A stretch of DNA of 64,000 bases from Pelodictyon phaeoclathratiforme BU-1 (GTDB taxonomy: Bacteria; Bacteroidota; Chlorobiia; Chlorobiales; Chlorobiaceae), in the NCBI RefSeq assembly GCF_000020645.1, contig NC_011060.1, forward strand, positions 804,501 through 868,500, in the 5' to 3' direction. The translations under genes were made by a program, and so were the position numbers. Below are positions 27,380 to 35,437 of the stretch, piece by piece. How positions within the stretch are numbered: the stretch's first letter is position 1; every line of letters begins with the position of its first letter. Under the pieces are notes generated by a model. It was not told the origin of the DNA. It saw nothing but the letters and a program-made list of their open reading frames with translations, and did not search any database.

Positions 27380-29206
27380 ATGCCAAGCAAGGGTATTGAT
27401 GTATTCGCCTACAACAGTAGTAATCGTTTTCAGGTGCGTGTTGAGTGTCGTGGTTATGACAATGTCTGTTTTCCATTTATGAACAGCATCCAACAACGTC
27501 ATTTCGAAATGGACACGAGGAATATCCACTGGTATGAGGCCACTGGAGCCTTTCGGATGTATGCCATGGTTGATGGTAAGGACGTGCTGGAACGCGGGGC
27601 GGAGATCAACCCGAACACGGGCGGATTAGCGGTAAACAATCTGATCAGTTGGGTGGATAATCAGCGTTCGCAGATCGGGGCCGACTACGCTGTTTCGTGG
27701 GGATTTACTGACGTTGCAACGATGGCGGGGCTGAGCCATCAGGCATACGTTTTTGTTACCGGGAACCAGAGTGATTGGATGAAACGGATGAATGCTCCTG
27801 CGGAAACTACGCTGAATGAATTTGTATTGCCTGGATCGCACGACTCGGGGATGTACGTCAAGCTGACAGGCCCGCTTGGAGTGAATGCGTTTTACAATAC
27901 ACAGAAAGACGATGTGAGCACACAGTTGCAGCTCGGAGCGAGGTACTTCGACTTCAGGCCAGGGCATATGTGGAACTTGACCGCCCAGAACGTCCTCGTG
28001 AGGGAAGAAAGGCTCTGCCACCTGCACTCGAATAATGGTATTATTGCTGAGACACAGGCCGGAGAAGGCTTTGAGAATTTTTTACAGGCTATTGTCACGT
28101 TTCTCACGCAGCACAGTGGTGAAATCGTCGTCGTGAAATACACGAATGACGGTTTTGGGAACAACACAGGGCTTATGCCGGATGCGGGGGAAGTGGAAAA
28201 ACAGATAAGAACGGTGATGGCCAAATCGAAGCTGGTGCGGGGCACGGTGAGCGATCTGGCGGCCAATTATGCATATCTGGTCTCAACCGGCAAGCGGCTG
28301 ATCATCTATGACGGGGACGACAGCAGCATTAAGGAGCGCGTGTCGTACTGGAAAGGCAATTATGCGACTGAAAACCCGAACGAGATCATTGCGGCTCTGG
28401 ACAAGACATTAAACACGCAGATCGGTACAGACAAGTATGCTGCCACGATACTGCAAGTGGCAGGCTCGTTCCAGGGGACATCGCTTGGGATACAGATGGC
28501 TCTGAGTTGCGGTACTCATGATGGCGGGCCGCTTCTGTATACCAAGGCGCGATTCGACAATGCAGTGCAAGGCTGGCTGCGAAGCATGAACAACTCACTG
28601 CGCTTTGACACTCCTCTGGTGGTGTTGCTGGACGATTATGTGGATAACGCGCTGACGGAGCTCTGTATTCACCTGACGCAGGAAAGAATTACGCAAACCA
28701 AAACATACTCGATCGGTGATACCGGTCCTGCTGGCGGTATAATCGTATATGCCGCTCCTGGGGGTATTCCTGATTCATCGGGCGTGCGATACCTGGAGGC
28801 CGCACCTCTGGACCAGAGCGCTGGAGTCCACTGGCTCAGCACCAACAAACCGATCATCCCTGAAATTCAGGGGCTCGAACCGGAAGGCATCGGGAAAGGG
28901 AAAATCAATACCGTTCACCTGTTGAGAACGCACTCATCAGATGCTTTCGCCGCAAAACTCTGTCACGACCTCGTCATCAATGGGTACGACGATTGGTACC
29001 TCCCAAGCAAGGAGGAATTGAATCTGATCTACCTTCATGCGAAGCAGACTGGGAAAAGCACATTCGCGCACAACAAGTATTGGGCTTCGTCGATCAATCC
29101 CGGTGGCCCTTGGGTCGACCAGCAAGACTTTGATAGTGGTGCGATAAGTTGTACGAAAAAGACAGCCATATACGAGTTTGCGGTTCGAGGGATACGGTCG
29201 TTCTGA
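27380..29206 (+). CDS. PI-PLC-like domain fused to a DUF1566 domain
   Basis: The 608-residue product has three parts. Residues 1-137 are an unrecognised beta-rich domain without a signal peptide. Residues 140-430 resemble the phosphatidylinositol-specific phospholipase C catalytic domain: LPGSHDSGMY with H154, LQLGARYFDFRPG with R188, D191 and R193, and a second candidate His in CHLHSNNG (H214/H216). Residues 442-608 are a DUF1566 domain (GDTGPAGGIIVY, DDWYLPSKEELNLIYL, KYWASS, AVRGIRSF). I know of no standard family with this architecture. No secretion signal is visible although both known domains often act outside the cell. It sits alone between a transposase remnant and the fourth repeat unit. 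Confidence 0.78.
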   Translation: MPSKGIDVFAYNSSNRFQVRVECRGYDNVCFPFMNSIQQRHFEMDTRNIHWYEATGAFRMYAMVDGKDVLERGAEINPNTGGLAVNNLISWVDNQRSQIGADYAVSWGFTDVATMAGLSHQAYVFVTGNQSDWMKRMNAPAETTLNEFVLPGSHDSGMYVKLTGPLGVNAFYNTQKDDVSTQLQLGARYFDFRPGHMWNLTAQNVLVREERLCHLHSNNGIIAETQAGEGFENFLQAIVTFLTQHSGEIVVVKYTNDGFGNNTGLMPDAGEVEKQIRTVMAKSKLVRGTVSDLAANYAYLVSTGKRLIIYDGDDSSIKERVSYWKGNYATENPNEIIAALDKTLNTQIGTDKYAATILQVAGSFQGTSLGIQMALSCGTHDGGPLLYTKARFDNAVQGWLRSMNNSLRFDTPLVVLLDDYVDNALTELCIHLTQERITQTKTYSIGDTGPAGGIIVYAAPGGIPDSSGVRYLEAAPLDQSAGVHWLSTNKPIIPEIQGLEPEGIGKGKINTVHLLRTHSSDAFAAKLCHDLVINGYDDWYLPSKEELNLIYLHAKQTGKSTFAHNKYWASSINPGGPWVDQQDFDSGAISCTKKTAIYEFAVRGIRSF

Positions 29207-29292
29207 GTTACTAACGGATTTTGCGTTCCTTCGCATTCCGGATTTTCAGGACTGATAGATTTCGCGTGGCTTGTTCCGATCAAGAGGGGCAT

Positions 29293-29365
29293 TATGTCGT
29301 CTCAGTATGATATTTACGGGAAATATGTTCACGTTTACTGTTTTTGTTACACTATTGTTACATAG
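29293..29365 (+). repeat. tRNA-Val-derived repeat unit, copy 4 (internally deleted)
   Basis: TCAGTATGATATTTAC, which in copy 3 directly precedes the tRNA fragment, is here joined to GGGAAATATGTTCACG and TTGTTACACTATTGTTACATAG, which lie some 240 bases later in copies 2 and 3. The tRNA 3' end and terminator are deleted. The join falls at the two tRNA-like pieces of the unit. Confidence 0.65.
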
Positions 29366-29482
29366 AATTTTCAAGCTGAAGGAAAGAAAGTCATGTCAGA
29401 ATGGAACTGAAACTTTTTTTCAGTGAGCCATAAATTTATCGAGTCTGTCAGATGAGTCTGGACAGAATGTATTTTGCGATAT

Positions 29483-29676
29483 TCAGCTCTTTTTTCGTCT
29501 CAAACAGTGCAATCCTCTTTTTTCAGCTCTCCAGTACACGCAATCCGGTGGATAGGAAGCGCATATTTCCTGATATCTGCCGGAAACCATTGAGATGATA
29601 AGAGGATGGCTGGAATGCTTTTTCAGGGTTTGTTCTGCATCTTCGATTGATGCAAGTCTGGCTTGTCCTGAACAGA
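29483..29676 (-). pseudogene. 3' fragment of the unknown gene at 21304-21783
   Basis: The frame encodes LASIEDAEQTLKKHSSHPLI followed by the rest of the C-terminal half of the 21304-21783 product, with few substitutions. The 5' half is missing: homology stops at about 29676, where DNA of the RCK-like pseudogene begins. The preceding codons of the open frame are unrelated. Confidence 0.75.
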
Positions 29677-31416
29677 GAAGTGGCAGGTAAGGTTTCGGTG
29701 CCATGTATAAAAATAGGATTATATATCACCCAATATGCGATTCCTTTTTTTGCGTATGGTACCTTTTTCACCAAGCTGTTTCACGAGCATCTCTATCCGT
29801 ATCTGAAAAGAAAAACGGTCAACAGTTACAAGGGTCATCATGTCATCGTCAGCTATGGTGCTTTCGGAAAAGCTTTGGCAAAAGCATTATCAGATGTCAG
29901 TAAGAAGGATAATGTCGAGCCACAGATCGTCGCGGTCGATAAACTCCATACCGCCGAGCATGACAATGAATTCACTCTGACGATTCTCTATTACGATGCA
30001 TTGCGGGCTGATCTCTTCAAAGTGGCAAACCTGAAATCTGCCATCAGGCTCTATCTGATGCTTCCTGATGAGCGGGAAAATCTTGCCCTGCTGGAACAAA
30101 TCTAAAACAAAGCCGACCCAGGTACCGAACTTAGAGTCAATCTCCGCACTCAGTCACTTACTATGCAGAATCTGCTCATGGACTGGGTCGGAATCAATGC
30201 ATTCAAACAAGAAGGACTGGATATTCGTGCATCGAATCCATATGCTGTATCAGCACGTGGCATTGTAAATCAATATTCTCCGGACTTGTACGCGCCAACC
30301 ATGAAAGGCTCTGTTGCACAAGTTGTGATGGTCGTCGGTAACTCCGATATGGCCAAAGCGCTGGTGCTGCGCTTTGCCCGCATCGGCACCTATTCTCCGA
30401 ATGGAAAGCTCCGGCTGGTCTGGGTTGGCGTAGGAGTTACAGAGGCTTTCAACGAGCTGAAAACCCTGTACCCTGCTCTTGATACCGATTATCGCAATCT
30501 CAACTTTTTGAGCTTTGAATTGGGAGTATCCAGAGAATTTTTCGACAGCGTATTGCCTCCGCTTCAATTGGTCATAGCAGATCAACCGCCTGAACAAGCA
30601 ATCTGCAACGAAGTGATTGCCGGTGCGGACGACGCATCATGGCCATCGGCGATCTACGTCTGTCACGATTCGGACATCAGGAATCTTTCAGAAGCACGAG
30701 ATATTCAGGCCGCGTTGTGCTCGAAACCGGAAGCTGTCCGGAGAGAAACCTATGGGAAGAAAGGAAGATTGATACTTGCCATACAAAACCAGTCAGAGCT
30801 CGGAATTGGTGATAATCAAGCTTTGCTGGCATTTCCCTATCTCATAGAGGAACAATCCATCGATAAACTGTTTGCGGAAACCATAGTCAAAGACCGCTCA
30901 GATGACATTGCCAAAGAGTATCATGCGGTCTATTCCAGCTTGAAAGACGAATCGATAATCAAAGAAGCATGGATTACAACGCCCGTGTACCGGAAAGAAT
31001 CAAACCGTGATCTTGCCGATCATTTGGCCATAAAGGCGAGGTATGCAGGCATTAACGCTGAAGCTGTCAATAAGCTTGTGTTTGAAGGGGTTGGTTCGAT
31101 TTCTGATGGAGATGAAAAAAAAATGGAGGAGGCATTCGATGATCTGGTTATCATGGAGATGAACCGCTACCGTGCGTTTATGTTTATGAACAATTTTCGG
31201 TATGGAACCCATGCTTTGGAGTACCTAATGCGCGTTGTGACAACACTGCCTTTGGACCAACTGAAGAAAGAACTCGATCAGTGCCTGCGGGTTAACAAAA
31301 CGCTACTTGAAGAGTTTTTACCGGAGAAAGAGCGCGAAAAAGACGATAACATCGTCAAAACTTCAATAGAAGTGATGAAGAAAAGAAGCAACTATCAAGA
31401 GACCGTTAGTACATGA
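29677..31416 (+). pseudogene. RCK (TrkA-N) protein with RyR-like domain, truncated and nonsense-interrupted
   Basis: One frame runs from 29677 to 31416 except for a TAA at 30103-30105; coding similarity continues on both sides (LALLEQI, stop, NKADPGTELRVNL). A membrane-like segment (YAIPFFAYGTFF) leads to a first nucleotide-binding RCK domain (HHVIVSYGAFGKALAKAL). A second one begins near QVVMVVGNSDMAKALVL. The C-terminal part has EAWITTPVYRKESNRDLADHL, resembling bacterial RyR domains. The original N-terminus with further membrane helices was lost at the 29676 junction. A separately translated 417-residue C-terminal protein (ATG 30163) is possible. Confidence 0.7.
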
Positions 31417-31887
31417 ATAAGCTCATAACGGAATGTTGCAAATTTTATGCAACGAGGAAAATGATGCTTCTTTGTAAAAGTTAGTCACAAAAGAGGTTAG
31501 ACGGAATGATTCGTCGATGAATCATTCCTGCTTCGGTTGTGATTGTTGAACTGCCGGAAACTCTACTTTTCGATCGACTGATGAAGGGGATAGATGCAGT
31601 GCAGCAGATGACTATCAGCAGAGGTTGATGGCAGATGATGCAAAAAGGACAAAATCAAAATCGATCATGTTAGGGGAGCACTTCAAACGGTGTTCATCAA
31701 AAAAAAGCAAGAATAGTGATTGGCTGTGCGTATTTATTTTGTAAATTTACAGGGTAAGCATCGTCCCTGAAAAATGTGAGTGTAGTCAGTTGCACGCCCA
31801 ATATATGGATTCGGGTGGGCTGATACTCACAATTTGAGGGTCTCATGTTGGAGTGAATATTAACTAATTTCATTGGGAGGTAAAGCC
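31417..31887. other. Intergenic region before the tad locus
   Basis: This 471-base stretch has no credible gene. It contains a perfect ten-bp hairpin without a T run (31503-31512 with 31519-31528). It should also hold the flp promoter. It is the boundary between the decayed tRNA island and the pilus operon. Confidence 0.4.
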
Positions 31888-32133
31888 ATGAAAAACACGT
31901 TCGTCTCCGTCAAATTACAAAAAGTCGTAGCCATGATCGACTATCTGGTTGCGGCTGTTGTTGGCTTATTTGGTGGAAATCTGTCCATCAGGTCACAAAA
32001 AGGCGTAACCATGATTGAGTATGCCTTGATTGCTGGTTTGATTTCTGTTGCTACAATTGCAGCCGTTACGCTTATCGGAACTAGTTTGAACGAGGTTTTT
32101 GAAAAGATTTCAGATGCCCTTGACGGTATCTGA
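31888..32133 (+). CDS. flp: Flp/Fap-type pilin with duplicated N-terminal signal motif
   Basis: The 81-residue product is a type IVb Flp pilin: after the likely cleavage at G39 comes VTMIEYALIAGLISVATIAA, with Glu at +5. GGGAGG at 31875-31880 sets the ATG start. The leader is unusually long and contains a second, related motif (KVVAMIDYLVAAVVGLF, residues 12-28). DNA at 31921-31944 matches 31999-32022 at 20 of 24 bases, showing a partial internal duplication. The first copy lacks the Gly needed for cleavage. It should be the major subunit of the pilus made by the genes that follow. Confidence 0.88.
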   Translation: MKNTFVSVKLQKVVAMIDYLVAAVVGLFGGNLSIRSQKGVTMIEYALIAGLISVATIAAVTLIGTSLNEVFEKISDALDGI

Positions 32134-32155
32134 TAGCACTTTTACAGCATAAGCA

Positions 32156-32947
32156 GTGAAACCACAACAATTCGTTCTCGCCATCGCACTTATTCTGGGT
32201 GCGATGGCAGCTTTTTTGGCTGCCCGCTGGATGAGTGTCGCCCAAACATCAATGTCGAGGGTCGTCGTTGTTGAGCAGCCCATCGAAGCGGGTAAAGCTA
32301 TCAAAGCTCATCAAATCAGGAGCATCGATTGGCCCGGTTCGGCTGTTCCTCGCGATGCGTCCACTCGCATCGCCAGTGTGGTAGGACGAATTGCCCTCGT
32401 CTCCATGATGCCGGGTGAGCCGGTTCTGCCTGGCAAATTGGCCCCAACAACCGCGACTGGCGGTTTATCCTCTATCATCCCAAAGGGCAAGCGTGCCATT
32501 ACAGTTAAGGTAAATGAGGTGATTGCGGTTGCCGGTTTTGCCCTGCCAGGCAGCTATGTGGATGTTTTGGTTAGTAGCAAAGATGCCAACCAACAGCCTT
32601 TTTCGGTGACGGTACTGTTGCGCGTCAAAGTATTGGCCATAGCCCAGGAAACCACTGCAGACCGGGATAAACCAAAAGTGGTCAATGCCGTAACCCTCGA
32701 GCTTACTCCGCACGAAGCCGAAAAGCTCGACCTGGCTCGCAACATCGGGGCGCTGTCTCTTGTCTTGCGCAACGAATTCGACACCGGCAAAATAAACTCC
32801 GCAGGTGTACGTCTTTCCGATATTATTTATTCACAGTCTGCTCCTGCAAGCACCTGTTCGCCAACTGCACAAGCGGCACCAATGCGTCAAAGCAGTGGCC
32901 CCGAAGAAATCCGTGGCACCAGCCGTCAAAATATTGCCACACCATAG
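32156..32947 (+). CDS. cpaB: Flp pilus assembly protein CpaB (RcpC)
   Basis: The 263-residue protein starts at GTG 32156 with an uncleaved N-terminal membrane segment (FVLAIALILGAMAAFLAARW). A SAF/CpaB domain follows: VVVEQPIEAGKAIKAHQIRSIDWPG and the RAITVKVNEVIAVAGFALPGSYVDVL core. It is a periplasmic partner of the outer-membrane secretin. It lies 22 bases after flp and five before cpaC in one operon. Confidence 0.9.
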   Translation: MKPQQFVLAIALILGAMAAFLAARWMSVAQTSMSRVVVVEQPIEAGKAIKAHQIRSIDWPGSAVPRDASTRIASVVGRIALVSMMPGEPVLPGKLAPTTATGGLSSIIPKGKRAITVKVNEVIAVAGFALPGSYVDVLVSSKDANQQPFSVTVLLRVKVLAIAQETTADRDKPKVVNAVTLELTPHEAEKLDLARNIGALSLVLRNEFDTGKINSAGVRLSDIIYSQSAPASTCSPTAQAAPMRQSSGPEEIRGTSRQNIATP

Positions 32948-32952
32948 CCAAT

Positions 32953-34485
32953 ATGCAGATGAATTTGACATGCCTGATACGTTTTGCCTGCCGGATGAGC
33001 GCTCTTGTTGCGCTTCTTGTTGGCACTGTACCCATGGCTACAATGGCCTCTCCTGAACCCGTGAGGAGAAGGGACGACTCGTACGTAACCGTTGTGTCTG
33101 AAATGACTGCTCCATCGATTTATCTTGTGCCTCTGGGCGAATCGAGGGTTTACCGGTTCGCGCAACCCATCAAACGTGTTGCCATGGGCGACCCCAAGGT
33201 GGCCGACTATATCATGCTTAACCGCTTCGAAGTTTATTTGCTGGGAAAAAAAATGGGCTCAACCAATCTTGCTGTATGGGACCAAAATGGCAACCTGACC
33301 TCCTCGCCGGTACAGGTCAGCCGTGGCACAACCGCCCTGCAAGCTCTCTTAAAAGTTCTTTTTCCGAAAGAGAACGACATTCATCTCCTTGCCCTTGGTC
33401 CAGCTCTGGTACTCTCCGGCTCTGTGTCTGACGCCCTGGTTGCAGAGAGCGTCGCTCGCTTGGTAAGATCGTATTTTGGTGGCTCGGTTTCAAGTGGTAC
33501 TCCGGAATCAGCCCTTGTCGGCACTGACTCCAAGCCGTTTACCGGTATAATTGAAGAGATGAGTAAGGACGTTGTTTTTTCCAAAACGGAGTCTCATTCT
33601 AAAGAAACCACAACGCATGGAGGGGAATCTGACAGCACGCGCGGCGTAGTCAATCTGCTCAAGGTGCGCGATTCGCAGCAAGTCCGGCTCGAAGTCTGCA
33701 TTGCCCAGGTATCGAGGACTTTTATCGAATCTTTGGGTATCAGCTTCTTTAAAACCTCTGGTGATATACAAGGAAGCACCCTTTTATCAGGGTTTGTCAG
33801 CAACGCTACGCTTAATAATCTTTTGCTGGGTCGGCTGGGTCAGGCCAATGGGATCAAAATGGTTGCGGACCGCAAACCATCGTTGTTCAAGGTACTTGCC
33901 GAACCCACCATTGTCACTATGAGTGGCAAAGAGGGTTTTTTTCTGGTTGGAGGTAAAATTTATGTACCTGTAAGAGTCATCGATTACAGCCCAATAAATC
34001 TCCAAGAATATGACAAATACTATATTTCCTACAAAGAATACCTTTATGGAGTAGGTTTACGCTTTATGCCCGTTGTGCTGGATGCTGGCCGTATTTCGCT
34101 CAAGGTCGTATCCGAGGTTTCCGAGCCTGATACAGAATCTGCCACTTCGGGGACTAAAGCTAATTTGCCCTTGTTTAAAATCAGCACCGTTTCCACCAAC
34201 GTTCAGATGAACGAGGGTGAAAACCTTGTTATTGGCGGACTCAAGCTCGACAATTTTGCCAATGCGATTGATTCGGTGCCTTTGCTGAGTGAAATTCCCA
34301 TTCTTGGTGCGCTTTTTCGGGACACCAAGAAGAATGCCGAGAAGACCGAACTCATGGTCATTATTCGCCCCACTTTGGTCAAAGGCAGCGCCACCATGCC
34401 AGAGCTTCCAACTGACAGAGTTATTCCTCCTACCCGAAAAGAGCTTTTCCTCGATGGAAAACTTGAAGGATCACCACTAAAATGA
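32953..34485 (+). CDS. cpaC: Flp pilus secretin CpaC (RcpA)
   Basis: The 510-residue protein has a signal peptide (ALVALLVGTVPMATMASPEP) and an N-terminal BON/secretin-N region (YLVPLGESRVYRFAQPIKRVAMGD; TNLAVWDQNGNL). The C-terminal type II/III secretin domain contains VRLEVCIAQVSRTFIESLG, VLAEPTIVTMSGKEGFFLVGG and VPLLSEIPILGALFRDT. It should form the outer-membrane channel of the Flp pilus. The ATG of the next gene overlaps its stop codon (ATGA). Confidence 0.93.
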   Translation: MQMNLTCLIRFACRMSALVALLVGTVPMATMASPEPVRRRDDSYVTVVSEMTAPSIYLVPLGESRVYRFAQPIKRVAMGDPKVADYIMLNRFEVYLLGKKMGSTNLAVWDQNGNLTSSPVQVSRGTTALQALLKVLFPKENDIHLLALGPALVLSGSVSDALVAESVARLVRSYFGGSVSSGTPESALVGTDSKPFTGIIEEMSKDVVFSKTESHSKETTTHGGESDSTRGVVNLLKVRDSQQVRLEVCIAQVSRTFIESLGISFFKTSGDIQGSTLLSGFVSNATLNNLLLGRLGQANGIKMVADRKPSLFKVLAEPTIVTMSGKEGFFLVGGKIYVPVRVIDYSPINLQEYDKYYISYKEYLYGVGLRFMPVVLDAGRISLKVVSEVSEPDTESATSGTKANLPLFKISTVSTNVQMNEGENLVIGGLKLDNFANAIDSVPLLSEIPILGALFRDTKKNAEKTELMVIIRPTLVKGSATMPELPTDRVIPPTRKELFLDGKLEGSPLK

Positions 34486-34907
34486 GCATCATGCACGCAG
34501 ATATGCCCCTGCTCAAGGCCCCGGAAAAGGAGCAGGCTCAATCCCAAAAGGGCTATGCGACTGTCGAATTTATGCTTCTCCTGCACTTGTTTCTGCATAT
34601 TCTCCTTGGGATATTTTTTTATTCTATTGCCCTGTTAGACAAAATTGTGCTTACCAATGCCAGCCGGGAAGGCGCACGTGCCGGAGCCATTAGCTCCAGC
34701 ACCATTAGTGCCCAAACAGCTGCCGCATCGGGCTGCGACTGCAAACTCATTTCAATGTATGGCACCCTAAGCGCCACCATTACACCGACTGTAGATAGCA
34801 GTACCAATATGTGTACAGTTGAGACCCGTTGCTATTACCCACCAGTTTATATTTTTCCAGGCATTGACCTCTCGGCCACAACCAGCATGAGGCTTGAATC
34901 TCCATGA
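34482..34907 (+). CDS. TadE-like minor pseudopilin
   Basis: The 141-residue protein has a TadE-type N-terminus: a short cytoplasmic lead, then KGYATVEFMLLLHLFLHILLG with the Glu of prepilin-like processing sites, and the conserved NASREGARAGA motif. The C-terminal part contains four cysteines. It overlaps both neighbours by four bases. TadE proteins are processed by the prepilin peptidase and act as minor pilins. Confidence 0.85.
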   Translation: MSIMHADMPLLKAPEKEQAQSQKGYATVEFMLLLHLFLHILLGIFFYSIALLDKIVLTNASREGARAGAISSSTISAQTAAASGCDCKLISMYGTLSATITPTVDSSTNMCTVETRCYYPPVYIFPGIDLSATTSMRLESP

Positions 34908-35431
34908 TACGGTCACACTCCATCACCAAACGGCTCTACGGCCAGCGTGGCACTGTCGTCATTTTGTTTGCCCTGCTCTTGCCGGTATTGCTTGGTTTTG
35001 CCGCTTTGGCGATTGACTTGGCCCGTCTCAGCCTGACCAGGGTTGAACTTCAAAACGCGGCCGATGCTGCCGCTTTGGCTGGCGCTCATTCACTCGGCGA
35101 TGTGCTGTCACCTCATTGGACTTCGGCTGCGGACACTGCGCTGGTCTGGGCACAACACAACGTCGCCTATGGCTCAAAGATTAAGGATGCGACCATTGAA
35201 ACGGTTTACTGGCCCAGTATGCGTCCCTCAACCAGCGCACCCGTTGCTGGAGATGCCCCCGCTATACGTGCGATGATTACTATCGACAGTACCCATAATT
35301 GCGGGCCTTGCAAGTTCTTTTTCGCCCCCTTTCTGGGTATTGCCATCAAAGACGTTCAAGCCAGCGCCATTGCCGTGCTACTCAAACCCACCGGGGGCGG
35401 TGGCGCCTCCATACCCAAACTGGTACAATAA
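34904..35431 (+). CDS. TadG-like Flp pilus assembly protein
   Basis: The 175-residue protein starts with the Tad-like N-terminal domain (RGTVVILFALLLPVLLGFAALAIDLARL, then VELQNAADAAALAGA). It is far shorter than full TadG proteins, which carry a von Willebrand-like C-terminal domain, and so is a minimal version. The ATG overlaps the TadE stop. It should be membrane-anchored with a periplasmic domain. Confidence 0.82.
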   Translation: MIRSHSITKRLYGQRGTVVILFALLLPVLLGFAALAIDLARLSLTRVELQNAADAAALAGAHSLGDVLSPHWTSAADTALVWAQHNVAYGSKIKDATIETVYWPSMRPSTSAPVAGDAPAIRAMITIDSTHNCGPCKFFFAPFLGIAIKDVQASAIAVLLKPTGGGGASIPKLVQ

Positions 35432-35437
35432 AAATAG

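Noticed and set aside
17742..29365. CRISPR array, suggested by spaced repeats
   Set aside because: Repeats are kilobases apart, several hundred bases long and tRNA-derived; no regular short repeat-spacer pattern and no cas genes exist in the window.
30103..30105. In-frame stop as a recoding site (selenocysteine or readthrough)
   Set aside because: The codon is TAA, not TGA, and no recoding structure is evident. The gene has also lost its N-terminus, so simple decay is more likely.
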